Source: an uncultured Synergistaceae bacterium (GTDB lineage: Bacteria; Synergistota; Synergistia; Synergistales; Aminobacteriaceae). From it: a DNA stretch of 12,402 bases. Below the pieces are notes generated by a model. That model ran no database searches. It was not told the DNA's origin and saw only the letters and a list, made by a program, of their open reading frames with translations. Positions 1-5,273 of this stretch are shown piece by piece; position 1 is the stretch's first letter; every line of letters starts with the position of its first letter. The stretch spans positions 1 to 12,402 of the forward strand of contig CALMZW010000005.1 of NCBI GenBank assembly GCA_937870605.1. The letters run 5' to 3'. Made by a program: the position numbers and the translations under genes.

Positions 1-648
1 GTCTGCGCGGTCGGGCGGCTCGTCGAGCACCCGCTTTCGACGCTTCTCTTCCTCAAGGGGAAGGGAATCGAAAAACCGTCGGACCTGTCGGGAAAGAAGA
101 TCGGCTACACGGTCCCCGGAATGATGGACATTCTTCTCAAAGCGTTCGCCGAACGGAACGGCATCGCGAACTACGAAGCCGTCAACGTCGGCTTCACCAT
201 TGTTCCCGCACTGGCTGCCGGAACGGTGGACGCGATCATGGGGCCGTTCAAGAACTACGAAACGGTCGAACTCGAGCACAAGGGGCTCGCCCCGCAGTGG
301 TTCGAACTCGAAAAACACGGCATCCCCGATTACGACGAACTCATCATCGTCGCCGGAAAGAACGCCTACACAGCCCGGAAAGCCGTCATCCGCCGGTTCA
401 CGGAGTGTCTCGGGAAGGGAATCGCGTGGACGAAGGCGCATCCGCGGGAGGCGCTCGAACTGTACTTCGCGGCGGTTCCAGAGGCGCCCCGCGAGATGGA
501 GCGCGAGGCCTTCGCCCGCACCCTGCCGCAATACGCTTCCTCGCAGCGCTTCGACAGAAAAGGATGGGAAACCTTTGCGGCGTTCGCGAAGCAATCCGGC
601 CTGATCGAACGGGAGGCGCCGCTCGATGATCTCCTCCAGGGCGAGTGA
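1..648 (+). CDS. thiY: ThiY-like ABC transporter substrate-binding protein (thiamine pyrimidine precursor), 5'-partial
   Basis: The frame is open from base 1, so the window begins inside the gene; 215 C-terminal residues are visible and the signal peptide is missing. The product resembles the NMT1/THI5-like periplasmic binding proteins that capture hydroxymethylpyrimidine (HMP) or formylaminopyrimidine for an ABC importer. Visible family features are a LSGKKIGY stretch, the VPALAAGTVDAIMGP segment (a second-lobe ligand-contact region in this fold), and HGIPDYDELIIVA, which is close to the HGVPxYxELxxVA block of ThiY proteins. The Met at 121 is internal and is not the start. The stop overlaps the start of thiW by 23 bp, so the two are co-transcribed and probably translationally coupled. 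The partner permease and ATPase genes, and any TPP riboswitch, would lie upstream of the window. Family assignment is fairly sure; the exact ligand is inferred from the thiW, thiD and thiM context. Confidence 0.82.
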   Translation, partial: VCAVGRLVEHPLSTLLFLKGKGIEKPSDLSGKKIGYTVPGMMDILLKAFAERNGIANYEAVNVGFTIVPALAAGTVDAIMGPFKNYETVELEHKGLAPQWFELEKHGIPDYDELIIVAGKNAYTARKAVIRRFTECLGKGIAWTKAHPREALELYFAAVPEAPREMEREAFARTLPQYASSQRFDRKGWETFAAFAKQSGLIEREAPLDDLLQGE

Positions 649-1141
649 TCCGTCGCTCGTCCGGAAGATGTGCATCGCCGGGCTGCTGGCGGGCGCGGCG
701 GTCCTGCTCTCGGGAGTCTCCATCCCGATGGGGCCGACGCGGTGTTTTCCCTTCCAGCACGCGGTCAACGCCATCGCCGGAGTGTTGCTCGGCCCCTGGT
801 GGGCCGCCGGAGCGGCGGTGGTGACCAGCATCGTGCGGAACATCACCGGAACGGGAACGCTCTTCGCCTTCCCCGGAAGCATTCCCGGCGCGCTCGTCGT
901 CGGGTTCGCATATCGTTTCATCAGAAAGGACTGGGTTGCGCTTCTTGAACCGATCGGAACCGGGCCGATAGGCGCGACGCTCTCCGCGCTGCTGCTCGGG
1001 CCCGCACTCGGGAAGTCCTTCGGATTCGTCGCGCTCCAGTCGGCGTTCCTCGCGAGCAGCATTCCCGGCGCGATCATCGGATACGCCGTTCTGCGGATCC
1101 TCTCGAGGGCCGCTTCGGGACGGGACTTCGCAAAGGACTGA
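626..1141 (+). CDS. thiW: ThiW, predicted thiazole-specific S component of an ECF transporter
   Basis: This is a 171-residue hydrophobic protein with about five membrane segments, the usual size of an energy-coupling-factor substrate-binding (S) subunit. The stretch around residues 36-59 (GPTRCFPFQHAVNAIAG, then LLGPWW) is characteristic of ThiW. ThiW is assigned to uptake of the thiamine thiazole moiety (hydroxyethylthiazole, HET) mainly from its link to TPP riboswitches and thiM. Start: GGGAGG at 611-616 lies 9 bases before the ATG, inside the end of the ThiY gene, so translation of the pair is probably coupled. The EcfA/EcfT energising module is not in the window and would have to be shared from elsewhere. 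Pairing with a ThiY homologue and nearby thiM/thiD fits import of both halves of thiamine. The family call is strong; the substrate rests on family knowledge. Confidence 0.9.
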   Translation: MISSRASDPSLVRKMCIAGLLAGAAVLLSGVSIPMGPTRCFPFQHAVNAIAGVLLGPWWAAGAAVVTSIVRNITGTGTLFAFPGSIPGALVVGFAYRFIRKDWVALLEPIGTGPIGATLSALLLGPALGKSFGFVALQSAFLASSIPGAIIGYAVLRILSRAASGRDFAKD

Positions 1142-1144
1142 GAC

Positions 1145-1162
1145 GCAGGAAGGCCTTCCTGC
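1145..1162. repeat. 18-bp perfect palindrome between thiW and the next gene
   Basis: GCAGGAAGGCCTTCCTGC reads identically on both strands with no mismatch and no spacer. It begins 4 bases after the thiW stop codon and ends inside the TG of the extended -10 element at 1160-1168. No T-tract follows it on the plus strand, so it is a poor intrinsic terminator. Its position over the spacer and the upstream edge of the -10 is what one expects of a repressor operator. That role is inference. Confidence 0.6.
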
Positions 1163-1168
1163 TATACT
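1160..1168 (+). promoter_or_regulatory. Extended -10 promoter for the 1209-2153 gene
   Basis: TGCTATACT matches the extended -10 pattern TGnTAtAaT with one mismatch in the hexamer (TATACT). No good -35 hexamer lies 16-18 bases upstream, which is usual for extended -10 promoters. A start site near 1175 would give a leader of about 34 bases, carrying GAGGT at 1196-1200. Confidence 0.5.
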
Positions 1169-1208
1169 ACGGGCATCCGTACGACATTCCGTTTCGAGGT
1201 CGATACCT

Positions 1209-2153
1209 ATGGAAACACACGACGGTCCGGACGCGACCGTCCTTTCCGTACTCAAATGTCAGATATCCATCCGGAAGACAAAGCTCGAGCGCTTCCGGAT
1301 GTTGTTTGCTGTCCTCTCGTCGCCGGACGCAGTCCTCTCGCTCATCTCCGCCCCGCTCGACGAAGGGAAATCCGAGGAGGACGTTTCCGTCAACCTGGAT
1401 ACCGCGGCCTTTCTCTCGTCCATCGCGGAACGCGCCGCGGCGCCGTCCCCGCTGATCCCCGGAACGCCCACGGCGATTTTGTACGCGCGGCTTCTCGGGC
1501 TGCTCCGGGATATCGCCGCGCCGAAACTCATCGCGCAATGCATGGAAACGCCTTCCGGAGAGAAAAAGATGGAAACGGCCATCACGTCGGCGATCGATGG
1601 GGCGATCGGATTTCGTTCCATCGTCTACGTGGCGTTCGATTCACAGCCCGCGGACGCGATGTCGCGTTTTTTCCCCGCCCGCCCGAAGGAACCGGCCGTC
1701 TCTCCGACAACGGCTGATGATGCGGGAATCGCGGAAAAAGCCGTCTCGGACGCCGTAAGCATCGTCCACGATTGCGTCGCGGTCATCGATCCGGTTGAAG
1801 GAAAGAACGCTTCAAAGCTGGGAAAAGGGGACGTCATCGAGGTGGAGCTTCCGAAGGATTCCGGAATCTACGAGATGATTTCGAAAAGCCGGTCGGATTT
1901 TGACGGCATTGTGGCGGGGCATGTCGAAAGCGTCGAGCGAAACGGGAAGGCGTTTTCCATCGCGTTCACGATCGCCGAGGGGCTCAGGGGAATCGCCGAG
2001 CTGGATGGCAACTACAAGATCCGGCTGCTGTTCGACGGATACGTTCCCGATGCGGGCCCGTCGCTCCGACGGGAGCTGTGGCTCGCTCCGACGGTCGTTT
2101 TCGCGTCGCTCATCGCGCTCGCAAGCGTGGTCCTGTACATCATGACGCACTGA
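1209..2153 (+). CDS. Unrecognised protein with a single C-terminal membrane anchor
   Basis: I do not recognise this 314-residue protein. It has no signal peptide and no hydrophobic N-terminus. Residues about 290-311 form one membrane segment preceded by RRE and followed by only a few residues (MTH), so it looks tail-anchored with the body in the cytoplasm. Residues 1-140 look alpha-helical (LERFRMLFAVLSS and similar). After a low-complexity Pro/Ala/Thr linker (about 158-175), residues about 180-285 look like a small beta-rich domain with alternating V/I pairs (GKGDVIEVELPKDSGIY, FDGIVAGHVESVE). Start: GAGGT at 1196-1200, 8 bases before the ATG, and its own extended -10 promoter overlapping a palindrome. 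It faces thiM tail to tail with 24 bp between. Codon use resembles that of its neighbours, so it looks like a genuine resident gene. No function is proposed. Confidence 0.8.
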   Translation: METHDGPDATVLSVLKCQISIRKTKLERFRMLFAVLSSPDAVLSLISAPLDEGKSEEDVSVNLDTAAFLSSIAERAAAPSPLIPGTPTAILYARLLGLLRDIAAPKLIAQCMETPSGEKKMETAITSAIDGAIGFRSIVYVAFDSQPADAMSRFFPARPKEPAVSPTTADDAGIAEKAVSDAVSIVHDCVAVIDPVEGKNASKLGKGDVIEVELPKDSGIYEMISKSRSDFDGIVAGHVESVERNGKAFSIAFTIAEGLRGIAELDGNYKIRLLFDGYVPDAGPSLRRELWLAPTVVFASLIALASVVLYIMTH

Positions 2154-2177
2154 CCCGCGCCCGGAGGCGACGAGAGA

Positions 2178-3002
2178 TCAGATCCGGCGCACGAGGGAGG
2201 CTCCATGTTCCGCGTCACGGGCGCCGAGCGAACAGAACGCGTCCACGAGCGCGGACTGAAAGCCGCCGAGCCCGGAAGCGCTCCGTGCGGCCGTCTCCGA
2301 CGCGGTTTTGACGGCAAGCAACCCCGCAAGAACCGAAATTCCCCCGTTCCGGACGGCCAGACACGCCAGAACGCTGGTCCCGGCGAGACATCCGCTCGCC
2401 GGAAGGCGCGGCAACAGGGGCGAACCGCCTCCGATCCGCCAGGTCCGAACGCCGTCGCTCACGACATCCTCACATCCCGTTATCGCCGCAACGCACCCGA
2501 ACCTTCGTGCCAGATCCCTCGCGTCGTTCCCTTCGACGGGATGCCCGGCGTCAACGCCCCGCATATCCCCGCCTCCGCGAACGAGGGCGCGAATTTCCGA
2601 AGCGTTTCCCTTGCAGACGGAAACCAGCCCGGAATCGAGGACGCGCCGGGCGAAGTCCATTCGGGCGACGCTCGCTCCGACGCCCACCGGATCGAGAAGC
2701 AGCGGCTTGCCGAAACACCCGTGGTCGAGAAGGATCCGCATCGCGGCCCACGCCTCGTCGCCGGGCGTCCCGAGATTGAAGAGGATGGCGTCCGACGACT
2801 CCGCAAGAGCCGCAACTTCCACGGGCCAGGCGGACATCAGCGGACTCGCCCCGAGGGCGGAAGCGACGAGCGCCTGGAGCGGAGCCGCCACTCTGTTCGT
2901 CAGGTGATGCAACAGGGGACGCGCGAGGCGGACTGCGCCCCAGATCTCCCCGATCCGCTTTTCGAGATCCGCTCCGTCGGCCGGCAACGTCAGGAGAGCC
3001 AC
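2178..3002 (-). CDS. thiM: Hydroxyethylthiazole kinase ThiM
   Basis: ThiM phosphorylates 4-methyl-5-(2-hydroxyethyl)thiazole with ATP, the salvage route to the thiazole half of thiamine, in the cytosol. The 274 residues match the usual length and carry the family landmarks in order: HHLTNRV at 32-38, ALGASPLMS at 49-57, LFNLGT at 74-79, LLLDPVGVGAS at 101-111, the KGNASEI block at 131-137, GVDAG at 149-153, AITG at 173-176 and ASGCLAGTS at 202-210. Cys205 sits where this family has its active-site cysteine in place of the catalytic Asp of other ribokinase-fold enzymes. The start is uncertain: I chose GTG at 3002, the start that leaves only a short N-terminal lead before HHLTNRV, though no good Shine-Dalgarno precedes it. 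It overlaps the end of thiD by 13 bp, so translation is probably coupled to thiD. ThiE, the next enzyme, is not in the window. Confidence 0.93.
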   Translation of the reverse strand: MALLTLPADGADLEKRIGEIWGAVRLARPLLHHLTNRVAAPLQALVASALGASPLMSAWPVEVAALAESSDAILFNLGTPGDEAWAAMRILLDHGCFGKPLLLDPVGVGASVARMDFARRVLDSGLVSVCKGNASEIRALVRGGGDMRGVDAGHPVEGNDARDLARRFGCVAAITGCEDVVSDGVRTWRIGGGSPLLPRLPASGCLAGTSVLACLAVRNGGISVLAGLLAVKTASETAARSASGLGGFQSALVDAFCSLGARDAEHGASLVRRI

Positions 3003-3802
3003 GGCGCGAGCACCGCGTGTCCCAGCGGACCGGCCCCGTGTCCGGGACGGAAGCTTCGCTTCAGCGCCAGCATGAGATACTGGCGTCCCTTTCTGACGGC
3101 TTCCGGCAATTCGCTGCCCGCGGCAAGCTCGGCTGCGATGGCCGCGCTCAGCGTGCAGCCCGTTCCGTGGGTATTCTCCGTCGGGATCCGGGGAGAATCG
3201 AAGCGGGTGATCGCGCCGTTCGCAAACAGGATATCCGTCACCACGTCGCCCTCGATCATGTGTCCGCCCTTCACGAGGACGGCTTTCGGGCCGAATCCCG
3301 CAATGATGCGGGCCGCCGAAGCCATGTCGTCCACACTCTTCACGGGGCCTCCGGAAAGACGCTCGGCCTCCGGAATGTTCGGCGTGACCAGGAGAGCGAG
3401 CGGGAGCAGTTCCTGCCGGATCGCCGCGACGGCCTCCGCATCGATCAGCGAGGCGCCGCTCTGGGCGATCATGACGGGATCGACGACGAGCCGGGTGATT
3501 CCGTGCCTGCGGATGCCGTCGCACACACACAGGATCGTCTTCTCGCAGCTTAGCATCCCGGTCTTGGCCGCGTTCACGGGAAAATCGGAGAGGACCGCGT
3601 CCATCTGCGCCGCGACAATCCTCGGGGGAAGGTTCTCGATGTCGGACACGGTCAGGCTGTTCTGCGCCGTAATCGCCGTGATCACGGTGGTTCCGAACAC
3701 GCGGAGCGCCGCGAAGGTCTTGAGATCCGCCTGAATGCCCGCGCCGCCGCCTGAATCGCTGCCCGCGATGGTCAGCGCGATTCCCCTGTAAAGCGATTCC
3801 AC
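2990..3802 (-). CDS. thiD: Hydroxymethylpyrimidine/phosphomethylpyrimidine kinase ThiD
   Basis: ThiD makes HMP phosphate and then HMP diphosphate with ATP in the cytosol, giving the pyrimidine half of thiamine. Numbered from the GTG, the 270 residues show ALTIAGSDSGGGAGIQADLK at 9-28 (substrate site and glycine-rich loop), AKTGML at 79-84, VVDPVM at 106-111, VTPNIPEAE at 139-147, VLVKGGH at 175-181 and HGTGCTLSAAIA at 212-223 with the anion-hole GTGC at 213-216. No ThiE domain is fused. Start choice: an ATG lies at 3808, but the full GGAGGTGA Shine-Dalgarno would leave only 2-3 bases before it. The GTG at 3802 has GGAGGT 8 bases upstream and is preferred; the protein differs by two residues. 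It is first in a thiD-thiM pair and sits immediately behind a terminator hairpin. Confidence 0.94.
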   Translation of the reverse strand: MESLYRGIALTIAGSDSGGGAGIQADLKTFAALRVFGTTVITAITAQNSLTVSDIENLPPRIVAAQMDAVLSDFPVNAAKTGMLSCEKTILCVCDGIRRHGITRLVVDPVMIAQSGASLIDAEAVAAIRQELLPLALLVTPNIPEAERLSGGPVKSVDDMASAARIIAGFGPKAVLVKGGHMIEGDVVTDILFANGAITRFDSPRIPTENTHGTGCTLSAAIAAELAAGSELPEAVRKGRQYLMLALKRSFRPGHGAGPLGHAVLAPWLS

Positions 3803-3808
3803 AATCAT

Positions 3809-3816
3809 TCACCTCC
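3809..3816 (-). promoter_or_regulatory. Strong Shine-Dalgarno of thiD that favours the GTG start
   Basis: On the minus strand this is GGAGGTGA, an eight-base match to the anti-Shine-Dalgarno end of 16S rRNA. It abuts the ATG at 3808, too close for efficient initiation there, and is well placed for the GTG at 3802. It begins only 3 bases after the T-tract of the terminator hairpin. Confidence 0.65.
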
Positions 3817-3819
3817 GGC

Positions 3820-3850
3820 AAAAATCAGGGGGCCCGAAAGAAGGGCCCCC
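3820..3850 (-). terminator. Intrinsic terminator between pssA and thiD, possibly an attenuator
   Basis: On the minus strand a perfect 8-bp G/C stem, GGGGGCCC and GGGCCCCC (3850-3843 with 3835-3828), closes the loop TTCTTTC and is followed by TGATTTTT. This is a textbook Rho-independent terminator for transcripts leaving pssA. The T-tract ends just before the thiD Shine-Dalgarno, so thiD-thiM transcription must pass through it; it may therefore act as a regulated attenuator. On the plus strand the hairpin is followed by GCAAAAC, so it terminates in one direction only. Confidence 0.8.
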
Positions 3851-3872
3851 GCAAAACAGCTCAATAGCCTGT

Positions 3873-3889
3873 CCCGTCCCTGGGACGGG
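3873..3889 (-). repeat. GC-rich hairpin downstream of pssA
   Basis: CCCGTCCC and GGGACGGG are perfect inverted repeats separated by a single base, able to form a 7-bp stem with a 3-base loop. The hairpin starts 11 bases after the pssA stop on the minus strand and lies upstream of the terminator at 3820-3850. No T-tract follows, so it may protect the mRNA 3' end or form part of a leader structure with the next hairpin. I found none of the conserved CTGAGA or other core segments of a TPP riboswitch here. Confidence 0.5.
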
Positions 3890-3900
3890 CTGCTCCAAAC

Positions 3901-4653
3901 CTAATGGTCTTCGACAGTCTCGTCCTCGTTCAGTTCGTCGGAAGCGACGACCGGAAGGGAAAGCCACTTTCCCCAGTCGAAACGGACCAGCCCGCTGATC
4001 ACGTAGATCGAGATCGCGGCCAGAGGCCCGGCGGAACGAAGAAAGACGAAGATCGCGACCATGAGCGACGTAAGAAGGAGAAACTTTTTCCGGTCGCCCT
4101 GCCCCTTCTTGATGCCCTTCAGGTTGCCGTAGGGAACGCTCGAGATCATCAGCGCGCCTGTGGCCGCAAGCAACGCCATCGTTACCCAGGGGGGAAGATG
4201 GACGCCCGCGATGACGAACGACGCGACGAAGAGCCCGGCGGCGGGAATCGGAATCCCCTGGAAGTGACCGGTCACGTGAACGACGTTGAAGCGGGCCAGA
4301 CGCAACGCCCCGCAGAGCGCGAAGAACGACGCGACGAGCGCGCCCGAGACGCCCAGAAAGCCCTTGAGATACACGATATAGAGAAGGACCGCGGGCGCGA
4401 CGCCGAAGCTCACGACATCGGCGAGGCTGTCGAACTCAAGCCCGAACTGGCTTCCGCCCCCGAGACTGCGGGCGACCTTCCCGTCCATGAAATCGAAGAA
4501 CACGGCTGCGAAAATCAGCCAGGCGGCCGGGACAAAGCTTCCGTGAATCGCCAGAATCAGCGACAACATGCCGCACAGCAGATTCCCGCTCGTGACCATA
4601 TTCGGCGCGATTTCGCGGAAGGGGATATGCCGCCTACGTTTCATGATTTTCAT
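3901..4653 (-). CDS. pssA: CDP-diacylglycerol--serine O-phosphatidyltransferase PssA
   Basis: This integral membrane enzyme joins serine to CDP-diacylglycerol, giving phosphatidylserine and CMP. The 250-residue protein carries the complete CDP-alcohol phosphatidyltransferase signature, D-x2-D-G-x2-A-R-x8-G-x3-D-x3-D, with Asp54, Asp57, Asp75 and Asp79 as the metal and catalytic aspartates. Around it are about six to seven hydrophobic segments between residues 20 and 225, a basic N-terminus (KIMKRRRH) and an acidic C-terminus (ELNEDETVEDH). It is the membrane-bound Bacillus/archaeal type (type II), not the phospholipase-D-like E. coli type. The start overlaps the end of psd by 20 bp, and a GGGAG sits about 9 bases before the ATG. 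It is last in gyrA-psd-pssA, and its product is the substrate of the adjacent Psd. Confidence 0.95.
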   Translation of the reverse strand: MKIMKRRRHIPFREIAPNMVTSGNLLCGMLSLILAIHGSFVPAAWLIFAAVFFDFMDGKVARSLGGGSQFGLEFDSLADVVSFGVAPAVLLYIVYLKGFLGVSGALVASFFALCGALRLARFNVVHVTGHFQGIPIPAAGLFVASFVIAGVHLPPWVTMALLAATGALMISSVPYGNLKGIKKGQGDRKKFLLLTSLMVAIFVFLRSAGPLAAISIYVISGLVRFDWGKWLSLPVVASDELNEDETVEDH

Positions 4654-5269
4654 GTCCCATCACTCCCAGTACAGATTGACCGGCCGATACACGATCACCG
4701 ATTCTAACGGATAATTTTACGCGCAACGGGACATATACGTCAACCTTCGATCCGAGTTTGATCATGCCGTACCGCTCCGCGCGGTCGAGGACGTCCCCCT
4801 TCACGAGCCGGCAGACAATGCGCCGCGCGAGGAACCCCGCGATCTGGACGAGCCGGACGGGGCCGGCCTCCGTGTCGAGCGTGACGATCATCCGCTCGTT
4901 CTCCTCGGAGGCCTTCGGCGCGAACGCCATCCACTTCTTCCCGGGGACGTACTCGAGCGCCGTGACCGTTCCCCGGAAGGGGAAACGGTTCACGTGGACG
5001 TCGAGCGGCGACATGAAGATCCCGACTTTGCGCATCTTTCCGAGATCCGGGAGAACGACATCCTCCGCCTCAACGACCTTTCCGTCGGCCGGAACCGTCC
5101 AGACGGCGGCATCCGCCGGAGGAACCCGTTCCGGGTCCCGGTAAAACCAGAGCAGCACGCCGAGAACCACGACAAAAAAGGCCGCGAGAAGTCCCGAAAC
5201 CGTCAGGCTCCCCAGCGCGAGAAGCCCCGCAATCCCGACCGCGGTCCGTCCGTCCGGAGCGATGCGCAT
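4634..5269 (-). CDS. psd: Phosphatidylserine decarboxylase proenzyme, small archaeal-type
   Basis: Psd decarboxylates phosphatidylserine to phosphatidylethanolamine at the membrane. The 211-residue length and layout are those of the short PSD-A class, not the roughly 300-residue E. coli type. Residues 12-41 form a hydrophobic anchor, followed by WFYRDPER at 41-48, PADGKVVE at 60-67, the SPLDVHVNR block at 87-95 (Asp90 and His92 are candidates for self-cleavage and catalysis), and the cleavage site MIKLGSKVDVYVP at 169-181. Autocleavage before Ser174 would generate the pyruvoyl group, leaving a small alpha chain of about 38 residues. The site reads LGSK where many relatives have FGSR. Start: the GGAGG at the very end of gyrA lies 9 bases before the ATG. 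The gyrA stop is 4 bases upstream, and pssA overlaps the 3' end. Confidence 0.95.
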   Translation of the reverse strand: MRIAPDGRTAVGIAGLLALGSLTVSGLLAAFFVVVLGVLLWFYRDPERVPPADAAVWTVPADGKVVEAEDVVLPDLGKMRKVGIFMSPLDVHVNRFPFRGTVTALEYVPGKKWMAFAPKASEENERMIVTLDTEAGPVRLVQIAGFLARRIVCRLVKGDVLDRAERYGMIKLGSKVDVYVPLRVKLSVRIGDRVSAGQSVLGVMGHENHET

Positions 5270-5273
5270 TCCG

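Noticed and set aside
121..648. A complete 175-residue gene starting at the ATG at 121
   Set aside because: The frame is open and shows binding-protein sequence back to base 1, and no ribosome binding site precedes 121; the gene is simply cut by the window edge.
2154..2177. A bidirectional terminator between the converging 1209-2153 gene and thiM
   Set aside because: The 24-bp gap has no inverted repeat with an adjacent T-tract.
2205..3734. A 509-codon plus-strand open frame across thiM and thiD
   Set aside because: It is antisense to two clearly recognised kinases, and its translation has the biased composition of a shadow frame.
3003..3821. N-terminal extension of the thiM frame back to 3821, which would make a 547-residue protein
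   Set aside because: The extension overlaps thiD in another frame and encodes nothing like a kinase; ThiM homology begins only just after 3002.
3820..3960. A TPP riboswitch upstream of thiD
   Set aside because: I looked for the conserved CTGAGA and the other core aptamer segments on the minus strand and did not find them; only the two hairpins are visible.
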